Positions 1 to 7,579 of a DNA stretch of 33,327 nt are shown in pieces. A model generated the notes under the pieces. It saw only the letters and a program-made list of their open reading frames with translations. It did not search any database and was not told the origin of the DNA. A program made the position numbers and the translations under genes. This DNA comes from a virus. The stretch covers positions 1 through 33,327 of the IMG/VR virus record IMGVR_UViG_3300013005_006089; one strand, given 5' to 3'. Within the stretch, counting starts at the first letter, position 1. The number at the start of each line of letters is the position of its first letter.

Positions 1-240
1 ACACCTACGGCAACGGTCACCGGAACACCTACGGAAACACCTACGGAAACACCTACGGAAACACCTACGGAAACACCTACGGAAACACCTACGGCAACAC
101 CTACGGCAACACCTACGGCAACACCTACGGCAACACCTACGGCAACACCTACGGAAACACCTACGGAAACACCCACCGGAACACCCACCGGAACACCCAC
201 CGGAACACCCACCGGAACACCTACGGCAACACCTACGGAA
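1..240 (+). repeat. Twenty 12-bp tandem repeats coding T-P-T-E/A/G
   Basis: Uninterrupted 12-bp units of ACACCTACGGAA, ACACCTACGGCA and ACACCCACCGGA, with one variant unit (13-24, TVTG). All lie in the reading frame of the surface-type protein, so gain or loss of a unit changes length by four residues without a frameshift. Variants occur in blocks (E, A, E, G, then A/E), which suggests local amplification. Confidence 0.95.
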
Positions 241-591
241 ACGAGTTCGTCCTCGAGCAGTTCGTCCTCGAGCAGTTCGTCCTCGAGCAGTTCGTCCTCG
301 AGCAGTTCGTCCTCGAGCAGTTCGTCCTCGAGCAGTTCGTCCTCGAGCAGTTCGGATTCTCCGACGCCCACTCCGACATTCCCAACACCAACAGAGACGC
401 CCCCTACTCCGACCCAAACAAACTGCGTGCCGATAGACTGCAATGGAGCATGTGGAGTTTCTGACGGTTGCGGCGGCGAGTGTGCATGCCCCGCAGGATA
501 TTATTGTGATAACTACTATTGCGTACCCTCTGTCACCCCAACTTACTACCCAATTCCTTTCAGGAATTCTTTTGTGGAAATAAATTGGTGA
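1..591 (+). CDS. Thr-Pro / poly-Ser / Cys-rich surface-type protein, C-terminal part (5' end outside window)
   Basis: The open frame runs from base 1 to TGA at 589-591 (196 visible residues); the start lies upstream. In order it holds twenty 4-residue units of the TPTE/TPTA/TPTG type (residues 1-80), 37 consecutive serines (82-118), a Pro/Thr linker, then an eight-cysteine module (Cys 142-174, spacing C4C3C5C3C1C5C4C, containing CGVSDGCGGEC) and a short tail ending in W. This composition resembles extracellular stalk or mucin-like proteins, which are common O-glycan acceptors. In a phage it could be a fibre or virion decoration protein. The stop overlaps the ATG of the next glycosyltransferase (TGATG), which suggests translational coupling. 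No enzymatic domain is visible. That it is a glycan acceptor is inference. Confidence 0.7.
   Translation, partial: TPTATVTGTPTETPTETPTETPTETPTETPTATPTATPTATPTATPTATPTETPTETPTGTPTGTPTGTPTGTPTATPTETSSSSSSSSSSSSSSSSSSSSSSSSSSSSSSSSSSSSSDSPTPTPTFPTPTETPPTPTQTNCVPIDCNGACGVSDGCGGECACPAGYYCDNYYCVPSVTPTYYPIPFRNSFVEINW
244..354 (+). repeat. Seven 15-bp tandem repeats coding poly-serine
   Basis: Seven identical copies of AGTTCGTCCTCGAGC (244-348) followed by AGTTCG. Each unit codes five serines using four different codons. The identity between copies therefore reflects recent DNA-level duplication, not only selection for serine. Confidence 0.95.
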
Positions 592-1757
592 TGATTGATA
601 CTTTGATTCCTATATTCAACTTGACTCCTCTTAGAAGAAGGAATTTGGAGTTTATATATCAAAGACTTGTTGATGCCGGTGGTGATATAATTTTTGGCAT
701 TCAAGACCAGCACCCAGACCTTGACTATTACTCAAAGTTTGACAAAGCCAAATTGGTTTTTTGTAAAAGTCCAAGTTACAATCTTTTTAACAAGGGAAGA
801 ATATTTAACTTTTGCTCAAAGCAAGTCAATACTAAATTCTTCTTGTTCTTGGACGCAGACATTTACATATCATTAAATAGAATTTTAATTCGCGAAGACG
901 ACGAGGTCGTCAAGCCTTTCTCTCAGTGCGTTTATTTGGACCAAGAAAAGACTCTTGAGTTTTTGGAGAAAAGAAACACCCATGTGGATGAAAAATACAC
1001 AAGGGTTTCGTGTCTTGGCGGAGGGGCGGTTATCATCAAGACCGAATTTGCACTATCCCAGCCGCTTTTTGATGAAAAATTTTTGGGTTGGGGGTGGGAG
1101 GATATGGACTTTGGCGACCTGCTTAGGGCAAGGTTCAAAATAAGAACCATACGCCAGCCCGCCGTTCATTTGTATCATGAGCCTTCCCCTCCAAACAATG
1201 AAAACAGTGCCTATTATTGCAAAAAAGAAAAGCCAAAGTCCAAAATTGTTCATTTTTTTCATTTCAAATTAAGCAATGAAGTTTTTATATCTTATCTGAG
1301 CGAGAGGGGGATTGGCGTTTTGCTCATGAATTTTTCGGAATTAGACGGCCTAGAGGAAGACAGCGTCAAAATGTGTTACATGAATGATGAAGAAGCTTGT
1401 CTGAACTTCATGATATCCTCTTCCTTGCCGTATGTTGAGGATTCCGGATGGGTCTTGTATTTGGCTCCATTTGTAAAAATAGAGACCGGATTTTATCAGA
1501 GGGTTATGTCGCTAAAAGGTCACGCCTTAGTGATTGATCTTTCCGGAAGGGTTGTAGGATTTGCTTTGAAAAAATCTGATTTCAAAGGGTTCGGCGAATC
1601 TATTGGTCTTGATGGTTCCTACTTGGAGAGAGTTGCCCTTCTGCTGAGACAGCAAGGTTGCGTAGAGATTAATCTTCAAACTCATCCATGTCATTCTCTA
1701 ATGGAACCTCCCAATACATCTTATCGAGCCAGTGCTTCCATGTATCAAGAATCTTGA
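591..1757 (+). CDS. GT-A glycosyltransferase (galactosyltransferase/GT7-like) with extra C-terminal region
   Basis: 388 aa from ATG 591, which overlaps the upstream TGA; in-frame GTG 588 and TTG 519 lie further up. The N-terminal ~210 residues look like a GT-A fold: a DxD in FLFLDADIY (Asp 88/90), a GWGWEDMDFG segment (~166-175) typical of galactosyl/N-acetylgalactosaminyltransferases of the GT7 C-terminal type, and HLYHEP (~193-198) that could bind the metal. Residues ~215-388 match nothing I recognise. The last 89 bases overlap the 3' end of the opposing HNH gene, and the final residues look compositionally arbitrary, so the natural C-terminus may have been extended. Substrate unknown. Its coupling to the Ser/Thr-rich protein suggests that protein as a possible acceptor. 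Confidence 0.8.
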   Translation: MIDTLIPIFNLTPLRRRNLEFIYQRLVDAGGDIIFGIQDQHPDLDYYSKFDKAKLVFCKSPSYNLFNKGRIFNFCSKQVNTKFFLFLDADIYISLNRILIREDDEVVKPFSQCVYLDQEKTLEFLEKRNTHVDEKYTRVSCLGGGAVIIKTEFALSQPLFDEKFLGWGWEDMDFGDLLRARFKIRTIRQPAVHLYHEPSPPNNENSAYYCKKEKPKSKIVHFFHFKLSNEVFISYLSERGIGVLLMNFSELDGLEEDSVKMCYMNDEEACLNFMISSSLPYVEDSGWVLYLAPFVKIETGFYQRVMSLKGHALVIDLSGRVVGFALKKSDFKGFGESIGLDGSYLERVALLLRQQGCVEINLQTHPCHSLMEPPNTSYRASASMYQES

Positions 1758-2355
1758 TTCTTTCTTTTATGATTGAGTATTCGGGCTTTTTAGGCTCCTT
1801 CATCAATCGCATCGGGCTAGGGCCTATCCACTTTTTAGCTCTTTCTTTATCTTTTGGTTTGAATGCGTCCTCGGGTCTTCTGTCGGCCTTTTGGCTGTTG
1901 CACTGATAACATGCCAAGACGCAATTTGTCCAGTTAGTTTCGCCGCCGAGAGACCTGGGTACAATATGATCTAAAGTGCATTCGTCGTGAGCGGGTTTTC
2001 TTCCGCAATATTGGCACATATAATCATCACGTTTCCAAATAGATCTTCTGCAAAAGTTAACTTTTTGTTTGGGAATGGAGTCATACCTACTTAATATCAG
2101 AACCTCGGGTATCCGGTAAATCTTTGAGGCTGAAACTAGTCCATCTTCGTTTGACTCCGGTCTCAAATTAGACCAATCGCTCCACTGCCACACCTCATAA
2201 CTTCCCTTTGGTGGCGGAGTTATTATTTTGGCCTTAGGCTCTCCGTCCGAATAATGGCTAAAAAGAAGCGTTATCGCCCTCGGTAGCCCTATCACGCCCA
2301 CAGCGCACCAGTTTTTGTTGAGGACAAGAACTTTCTTGGAGATTGTGGCTTCCAT
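1669..2355 (-). CDS. HNH endonuclease
   Basis: 228 aa. The HNH core lies at residues ~105-160: CQYC (114-117), LDHIVPRSLGG with the DH pair at 129-130, an Asn at ~144 and CYQC (149-152), giving a zinc-binding Cys4 HNH module. The N-terminal half (VLVLNKNW…, …RIPEVLILSRY) is the extension seen in a widespread class of bacterial and phage HNH proteins. ATG 2355 has no strong Shine-Dalgarno; the gene sits 16 bases after glf on the same strand and is probably read with it. It may act as a free-standing homing-type nuclease or in DNA processing. No intron or target site is visible. Its 3' end overlaps the converging glycosyltransferase by 89 bp. Confidence 0.85.
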   Translation of the reverse strand: MEATISKKVLVLNKNWCAVGVIGLPRAITLLFSHYSDGEPKAKIITPPPKGSYEVWQWSDWSNLRPESNEDGLVSASKIYRIPEVLILSRYDSIPKQKVNFCRRSIWKRDDYMCQYCGRKPAHDECTLDHIVPRSLGGETNWTNCVLACYQCNSQKADRRPEDAFKPKDKERAKKWIGPSPMRLMKEPKKPEYSIIKERIKILDTWKHWLDKMYWEVPLENDMDEFED

Positions 2356-2371
2356 GCATTATGTACGCTTT

Positions 2372-3466
2372 CTATTTCAGCTCTTTTTCTGAGGCTTTCA
2401 AGGCCATGGATATGGTGTCATCCATGTCAAGGTACTTGTAGCTTCCGAGCCGTCCGGATATCAGCACATTCTTTTCTTTTTCGGCAAGTTTTCTGTACTT
2501 CCTATAAAGTTCGCCATTCTTTTCGTCGGTTATCGGGTAGTATGGATCCCTTGTCTCCCGCCAGTCTACAGGATATTCCTTGCTGATTATTGTCTTTTTA
2601 TGTTCCGGATTTTCAAAATGCTTGTGCTCCACTATTCTGGTGAAGGGCACGGACGCGTCTGTGTAGTTGACGCAAGAATGTCCTTGGAAGTCCCCGTCTA
2701 GCTGTTCGTGCTCCCACCGGAGGCTTCTGTATTCCAACTCTCCGTATGTTTTGTCAAAATAAGAATCTATACCGCCGCAGTATACTAGCCTTTTTGCATA
2801 CTTCTTCCATTTGTCCTTCATTGAGGAAAAATCCGTACCTAGTTCGACCTTTACCCCGCAGAGCATGTTTTCTACCATGCTCGTGTAGCCTCCTATTGGT
2901 ATTCCTTGGTGATTGAGGTTATGGAAATAGTCGTCATTGAAGGTGAATCTTATGGGAAGCCTCTTGACTATCGTTGCTGGTAGTTCTCTGGGATGCTTGT
3001 TCCACTGTTTTGTGGAATATCCCTCTATGAATGTTTTATAAAGTGTTTTGCCTATGTTTGAGAGGCACCATTCTTCCATGTTGCATGGATTTATGTGAGG
3101 GACTATGTCCTCCATGATCTTTCTTTTTGCCTCTTGGGGTGTCGTCACCCCCCAAATTTGGCTCATGGTCATGAGGTTGATGGGGAAGCTATAAATCTTG
3201 CCGCCAAAGTTTACGACGCCCTTGTGCCTGTAGTTGTTGAATTTAACGAAACGGTTGACATAATCCCACACTTCTCTGTTGTTGGTATGGAAAATGTGAC
3301 ATCCGTACGCATGCACATTGATCCCGTCGGTATTTTTTGTATACACATTTCCGCCTATATGGTCTCTTTTGTCCATGACCATGACGGTCTTTCCCTTCGC
3401 TTTAGCCTGCTGGGCGAATGTGGATCCAAATAGACCCGAACCAATGATTAAGTAGTCGTATTTCAA
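2372..3466 (-). CDS. glf: UDP-galactopyranose mutase
   Basis: 364 aa, the usual length for bacterial Glf. It converts UDP-galactopyranose to UDP-galactofuranose using reduced FAD. Visible marks are the N-terminal dinucleotide-binding motif IIGSGLFGSTFA (7-18), the MDKRDHIGGN segment (31-40), YGCHIFHT, KQWNKHP and a C-terminal GRLGSYKYLDMDD segment that fits the FAD-binding end of the family. The start is TTG at 3466, overlapping the upstream stop (TTGA); an AGGAGG site five bases before it supports that choice. It supplies activated Galf, so at least one neighbouring transferase probably uses UDP-Galf. Cytosolic. Confidence 0.95.
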   Translation of the reverse strand: MKYDYLIIGSGLFGSTFAQQAKAKGKTVMVMDKRDHIGGNVYTKNTDGINVHAYGCHIFHTNNREVWDYVNRFVKFNNYRHKGVVNFGGKIYSFPINLMTMSQIWGVTTPQEAKRKIMEDIVPHINPCNMEEWCLSNIGKTLYKTFIEGYSTKQWNKHPRELPATIVKRLPIRFTFNDDYFHNLNHQGIPIGGYTSMVENMLCGVKVELGTDFSSMKDKWKKYAKRLVYCGGIDSYFDKTYGELEYRSLRWEHEQLDGDFQGHSCVNYTDASVPFTRIVEHKHFENPEHKKTIISKEYPVDWRETRDPYYPITDEKNGELYRKYRKLAEKEKNVLISGRLGSYKYLDMDDTISMALKASEKELK

Positions 3467-3732
3467 TACCCCCTCCTGACTTTCACCACCAGATCCGTAG
3501 TTCCTTTTATGACTCTATGCCATTCTCCTCGGGAAATGCTTATTTCCTTGTCGATAGGTTCAGGAAGCGAATTGTCCCTCTGAAACATCCAGTCATTGTC
3601 GTTGAGCGGGATCACAACCCTGTCTTCCTCATCTCTGTGCCATTTCAGCTCATCCGGATCAACATCATTTGAAAATGTCCTGACATCGTCTTTTTCCGAG
3701 AATGGTAGTTCCATAATTTTATTAGAGTTCAT
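3463..3732 (-). CDS. Small cupin-like protein of phage type
   Basis: 89 aa. The pattern LKWHRDEEDRVVIPL … WMFQRD … ISISRGEWHRVIKGTTDLVVKV looks like a single small cupin barrel: His/Asp near residues 32-34, a Trp-Gln turn, and a late GEWHRV histidine that could be a metal ligand. I have seen similar short proteins in phage genomes but know no function for them. It overlaps the TTG start of glf by four bases, so the two are co-translated. ATG 3732 has no clear ribosome site; ATG 3714 is an alternative start. Confidence 0.6.
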   Translation of the reverse strand: MNSNKIMELPFSEKDDVRTFSNDVDPDELKWHRDEEDRVVIPLNDNDWMFQRDNSLPEPIDKEISISRGEWHRVIKGTTDLVVKVRRGY

Positions 3733-3767
3733 GGATGGTTTTTTGGACTTTTTTCATACATATTTCC

Positions 3768-4358
3768 ATGAGATTTGAAGAATACATCTCCCGAAGGAAG
3801 GGCATGAAGTTACTGCGTCAAGCCACTGTCAGCGAGGGCTTGAAGTACCATATTGATCGCGGCATGTGCCTTAACGAGAACATATACAGGATTTACAGCA
3901 AGGCGTGGTACGACCTTGTAATAGAAGCAAGAGCCCTTTATAATGCAGGGGCTCTCGCTCTAAACGACGAGGATGCCGAACTGGTAGAAAGCGATGCGGG
4001 AGAGATTGCCGAATACAAAGGCAAAAGAGTCCGTCTTGATTCTCCGTTTCCCATCAAGGAAAGGCTGGATGAGGCTGAGCACAAAGGGAAAAAGGTAAGG
4101 CTTGGCAAGCCATTCAGGACGCCCGGAGAGGGCAAGAAGTTCGCTGTATATGTCAAGACGCCTTCCGGCCGGGTGAAGAAGGTCAGATTTGGCGACCCGA
4201 ATTTGAAGGTGAGAAACGACAGCCCCGCCCGTGCGAAAAGTTTTCGAGCTAGGCACAAATGCTCCGAAAAGAAAGACAGGACCAAGCCCGGGTATTGGGC
4301 ATGCAATATCGCGAGGTACTCAAAGTCGGTCGGACTGTCGTCCTCCAGATCCTGGTGA
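3768..4358 (+). CDS. Phage protein of unknown function (MRFEEYISR…FRARHKC family)
   Basis: 196 aa from ATG 3768; the frame is open further up (3735) but MRFEEYISRRKGMK matches how this family normally begins. The N-terminal half has the LKYHIDRGMCLNENIYRIYS pattern, then EYKGKRVRLDSPF and EHKGKKVRLGKPF, and a C-terminal FAVYVKTPSGRVKKVRFGDP … SFRARHKCSEKKDRTKPGYWACN segment with two conserved cysteines. I recall this architecture only from tailed phages and marine viral contigs, sometimes near head or structural genes; the role is not established. It is strongly basic at the C-terminus, so nucleic-acid or scaffold contact is possible. It stands alone between divergent and downstream units and supports a phage origin for the window. 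Confidence 0.7.
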   Translation: MRFEEYISRRKGMKLLRQATVSEGLKYHIDRGMCLNENIYRIYSKAWYDLVIEARALYNAGALALNDEDAELVESDAGEIAEYKGKRVRLDSPFPIKERLDEAEHKGKKVRLGKPFRTPGEGKKFAVYVKTPSGRVKKVRFGDPNLKVRNDSPARAKSFRARHKCSEKKDRTKPGYWACNIARYSKSVGLSSSRSW

Positions 4359-4369
4359 AATGAACTACC

Positions 4370-4386
4370 CAACCCCTATGGGGTTG
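4370..4386. other. Perfect 7-bp hairpin after a gene, weak terminator candidate
   Basis: CAACCCC-TAT-GGGGTTG lies 11 bases after the stop of the preceding gene. The loop is short and no T-run follows directly (CCAAAAACG), so it could slow or end transcription but is not a typical rho-independent terminator. Confidence 0.3.
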
Positions 4387-4533
4387 CCAAAAACGCTCAA
4401 TTATTACTTTTCGCCAAAAGAACTAAAAATCGGCTCGTCCATAAAAAAACTCCTAAAATAAAAACCCAGTACGTATAGGTCGCCGGAAACAAGGAGATCT
4501 TACAGGCCTCAAGTTAAAAAATGTCCGAGTCAC

Positions 4534-4539
4534 TACCTT
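4534..4539 (+). promoter_or_regulatory. Possible leaderless -10 (TACCTT) before the GT-FkbM gene
   Basis: TACCTT, five bases, then ATG 4545. There is no Shine-Dalgarno near the start; the closest AAGGAG (4491-4496) is about 50 bases away. A -10 at this distance would begin the transcript at or near the ATG. No -35 is apparent. A six-codon ORF (4521-4541) also ends just before the gene. Confidence 0.25.
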
Positions 4540-4544
4540 AGACT

Positions 4545-5999
4545 ATGGACATAACGCTATTAACATGCACTTGGAACAACGAAGATTGTTTTGAAATAGA
4601 GAAGACTTCCCTCTATAGATCTTTCAAGAGGTTCAACCCCGAAAAGGAAATCGTTCATCGCCATTTTAACAGGGGAAAGTACCACGGGCTGGAAGGCCAG
4701 TTCTACGAAAGGTTCGGCCAAGAGAGCGAGTACATTCTGTACAAGATATTTCTCATGATAGAAGAGGCCAAAAAGGTAAAATCAAAATATGTGTTATTTT
4801 GTGACGCCAATGATGTAACATGCTTATCTTCCGTAAGCCGGCTTGATGGGGTTTTTGACCTTGACCGCTTCGTGATCTGCGGCCATGAGAAAAATCAGTG
4901 GCCCACTCCCGAAACAAAGGCCTCTTGGCCCAGATATCAAGATTATTCCGAAAAGGACACGCTCGGGGAAACCTATCTTAATTCGGGCATGATACTGGCA
5001 AGATCCGACAAGTATGCGGAAATGCTTCAAAGCATGGCGGACAATGTTCTGAGCCTTAATATAAACAATTTCAAGAACGATCAGGGCGTTTTTACATACT
5101 ACTACAACAGCCAGTTTGAGCCCAGGATAAAACTGGACTACTCCAGCGTTTTCGCCCTTAATACATTCAAGAGGCTCAAGGAAGACTTCTACTTGGACTC
5201 TTCTGGTGCCTTGGTTTCCAATGATACGGGCGTTCGTCCATGTTTCGTCCATGACAACGGATGGAACCACGGAAGCCCTAGGTTCCACAATGCGTTTGAA
5301 CTGAAGAGGCTCTATTCAGAGTCGTACGCCCATTTGAAGAACATTTCCACCCACAAAAACATAGGACAAGACCATCAGAACTACCTCAAGAGGCTTAGGG
5401 ATAATTTTGGATTCTATCCCAAGGTGGTTTACGACATGGGAGCGTGCGTCCTTTACTGGACTAAGATTGCGAGCGAGATATGGCCGGACGCCCAATATCA
5501 TTTGTTTGAGGCGATGGAGGAGTCTGAGGAACTTTTCCAAGAGACGCAATATCCTTATCACATCGGAGTGTTCAGCGACGAGGACGACAAAGAGGTCACA
5601 TTTTACAAGAATGTCCTTTTCCCAGGCGGAAACTCATATTACATGGAGAATCCCAAAGAAAGCCCCATAGCGGCTGATTTATTTGAAAATCCAGACAATC
5701 AATTCAAGAGAAGGACTCTGAAGCTTGACACCGTCCGCCAGCAAAGGAATTTTCCGTATCCTGACCTTTTGAAGATAGACGTCCAAGGGTGCGAGATAGA
5801 CATCTTGAGGGGAGCCACGGACATTCTGTCCCATGTGAAGCATCTCATAGTTGAGCTGCAGCATGTTGAGTACAACATAGGTGCTAAGTTGTGTCACGAG
5901 TCCATACCCATAATAGAATCTATGGGTTTCAAGTTGGTGACGCCTAAGTTCGCGATCTCCAGTCCGGCCGATTCGGATTATCACTTCGCAAGAATTTAG
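4545..5999 (+). CDS. Bifunctional PLOD-like glycosyltransferase fused to FkbM methyltransferase
   Basis: 484 aa. Residues 1 to ~260 resemble the procollagen-type (PLOD-like) glycosyltransferase fold: FCDANDV at 86-91 in the DxD position, TYLNSGMILAR (~143-153), NDQGVFTYYY (178-187), KLDYSSVFALN and a late HDNGWNHG (236-243) that could complete the metal site. Residues ~290-484 are an FkbM-type SAM methyltransferase: VVYDMGAC (294-301), FEAMEES, LLKIDVQGCEIDILRG (408-423) and LIVELQHVEY. The fusion predicts that one polypeptide adds a sugar and O-methylates it or the product. The start lacks a Shine-Dalgarno site. Its stop shares bases with the stop of the opposing carbamoyltransferase (TTAG at 5996-5999). 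Confidence 0.85.
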   Translation: MDITLLTCTWNNEDCFEIEKTSLYRSFKRFNPEKEIVHRHFNRGKYHGLEGQFYERFGQESEYILYKIFLMIEEAKKVKSKYVLFCDANDVTCLSSVSRLDGVFDLDRFVICGHEKNQWPTPETKASWPRYQDYSEKDTLGETYLNSGMILARSDKYAEMLQSMADNVLSLNINNFKNDQGVFTYYYNSQFEPRIKLDYSSVFALNTFKRLKEDFYLDSSGALVSNDTGVRPCFVHDNGWNHGSPRFHNAFELKRLYSESYAHLKNISTHKNIGQDHQNYLKRLRDNFGFYPKVVYDMGACVLYWTKIASEIWPDAQYHLFEAMEESEELFQETQYPYHIGVFSDEDDKEVTFYKNVLFPGGNSYYMENPKESPIAADLFENPDNQFKRRTLKLDTVRQQRNFPYPDLLKIDVQGCEIDILRGATDILSHVKHLIVELQHVEYNIGAKLCHESIPIIESMGFKLVTPKFAISSPADSDYHFARI

Positions 6000-7564
6000 T
6001 TCTTTGTAAAGTAATACCCGTCCAGGTATAGCCTGTCCAATTCCGTTTCGTCAAACACCTTGAACGCGTCTTTGTATGTTGACAGTATTGGCTTTCCGTC
6101 CACATTGAAGGAGGTGTTTACCAAGACCCCGATTCCTGTTCTTTTCTTGAATTCGGACAGAAGGTCGTAGATGAACTCGTTTTGTTCGCGAGTGACGGTT
6201 TGGACTCTTGCCGTTCCGTCAACATGTGTTACGGCCGGCAGTTTTGACTTGTAGCCCTCCCGGACTTTTGGACAAAAATTCATCCATCTGCTTTCGCCCT
6301 CCCACTCAAAGTATTCGGACACGTCCTCCAGTCTGACCACAGGTGCGAATGGCCGGTACCATTCTCGGTGCTTTACCTTGAGGTTCAGCGTGTCCTTCAT
6401 GTCGGAAGGTATTGGGGAGCAAATTATGCTCCTGTTGCCAAGTGCCCTAGGCCCGTGCTCCGAATTGCCTTGGACTACGCCCAGTATTTTGTTTTGCGTT
6501 AAATCCTCAACCATGGAATTCATGTCAGCCTTGTGGCCTCCGCGTGACTCCACATACTCCATGAGGCAGTTCTTGTCAAGCACTTCAATCCCCTTGTAGG
6601 TCACATCTATTGTCTTTTTGGGCTTGAAGTGTCTGCACAAGAGTCCCACCGTTAGCCCGCAGTCGGATGAGTTGGGAGCCACAAACACTTTCAGTCCGTA
6701 CTTCTGCTTGACAAGAGTGTTAAGAACTATATTCAAGGCGCAGCCACCGGACAACACTATCGGCAGATTGTGCTTCAATATGTGGGGCTCGGCAACCTCG
6801 AAGAATATATCTTCAAATATCTGCTGTGCAGTTCTTGCGAGGTCGTATGAGTTTTTTCCCGAAAGTTTGTTGGAAAAAGAAAAGTCTATGCCTATTTCCT
6901 TGGAAAGAACCTCGCCCTTCTTATGGTCGGGGCTTGTCGGGCCGAAGAAACTCATTCGCGTGCTGAAAAAGTCCCTCATAGGCTTTTTCCACGCCTCCAC
7001 GACTTCGCCGTAGGACTGCAAGCCGAGCAGCTTTCCTGCGGCCGTCAAGCAGTGGTATTTTCTTATCTCCTCGCAGTAGATGCCTATTACATTGTAGTTT
7101 GACCCCAGATCCACGCCCGCTTGCTCAATCAGTTCGGGATCCTTACCCCTCTCGGCTAAATAGAAATTGAACCACCCGTCGTTTGACCCTCCGTCAAAGG
7201 AAATGGCGAGCGCTTTTTCAAAAGGCGACTGGCAGAAGCTTCCGTACGCGTGTGAGGCGTGGTGGCTGTCGTCTATTATGTACTGTTCAGCAGGGATCGT
7301 GTCTTTGTAGGACTGCGGAAACGACGCATATCCGCTTCCTATTATGAATTTATCGTATCTGTCAAAGCCGAACTTATCTTTGAGATAGGAATAGAGGTTC
7401 GGCAGTATATTTTCGCGGCAGTTTATGGGCTCAAAAAAGTCTCCGCTCGCGTTTTTAAGATTAAGGAATCGTTCAAATTCTATTACAGAAACGACCTCGT
7501 CGTTTTGAAATACGGTCAAGGCCGCGTTGTGCCATGAGTGAAGTGCTATGCTTGGTAATGACAT
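5996..7564 (-). CDS. NodU/CmcH-family O-carbamoyltransferase (first of two)
   Basis: 522 aa. This family makes carbamoyl-adenylate from carbamoyl phosphate and ATP and transfers the carbamoyl group to a hydroxyl, often on a sugar. Visible are the HHASH iron-binding histidines (101-105), SFDGGSNDG (122-130), AAGKLLGLQSYG, LSGGCALN (271-278), and in the C-terminal YrdC-like half GNSEHGPRALGNRSI (366-380), REWYRPFAPVV and AVTHVDGTARVQTV, then NTSFNVDGKPI. Both halves are complete. AAAAGGAAAAG just before ATG 7564 is a good ribosome site. It lies 15 bases after the methyltransferase on the same strand, so the two are likely one unit. Acceptor unknown; sugar hydroxyls are favoured by context. Confidence 0.93.
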   Translation of the reverse strand: MSLPSIALHSWHNAALTVFQNDEVVSVIEFERFLNLKNASGDFFEPINCRENILPNLYSYLKDKFGFDRYDKFIIGSGYASFPQSYKDTIPAEQYIIDDSHHASHAYGSFCQSPFEKALAISFDGGSNDGWFNFYLAERGKDPELIEQAGVDLGSNYNVIGIYCEEIRKYHCLTAAGKLLGLQSYGEVVEAWKKPMRDFFSTRMSFFGPTSPDHKKGEVLSKEIGIDFSFSNKLSGKNSYDLARTAQQIFEDIFFEVAEPHILKHNLPIVLSGGCALNIVLNTLVKQKYGLKVFVAPNSSDCGLTVGLLCRHFKPKKTIDVTYKGIEVLDKNCLMEYVESRGGHKADMNSMVEDLTQNKILGVVQGNSEHGPRALGNRSIICSPIPSDMKDTLNLKVKHREWYRPFAPVVRLEDVSEYFEWEGESRWMNFCPKVREGYKSKLPAVTHVDGTARVQTVTREQNEFIYDLLSEFKKRTGIGVLVNTSFNVDGKPILSTYKDAFKVFDETELDRLYLDGYYFTKN

Positions 7565-7579
7565 CTTTTCCTTTTCAAT

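Noticed and set aside
1-354. Short regular repeats resembling a CRISPR or satellite array
   Set aside because: Units are 12 and 15 bp, contiguous, with no spacers, and keep one open reading frame through to a Cys-rich domain.
3938-4372. Long antisense ORF opposite the phage-type protein
   Set aside because: Low-complexity Ser/Leu composition typical of an antisense shadow; the plus-strand frame has family features.
4360-4461. 33-aa ORF after the phage-type gene
   Set aside because: Only a weak TGGTGAA ahead of the ATG, a hairpin inside it and no recognisable sequence; too little to call a gene.
4521-4541. Six-codon leader ORF before the GT-FkbM gene
   Set aside because: No ribosome site and no attenuation-type hairpin; likely chance.
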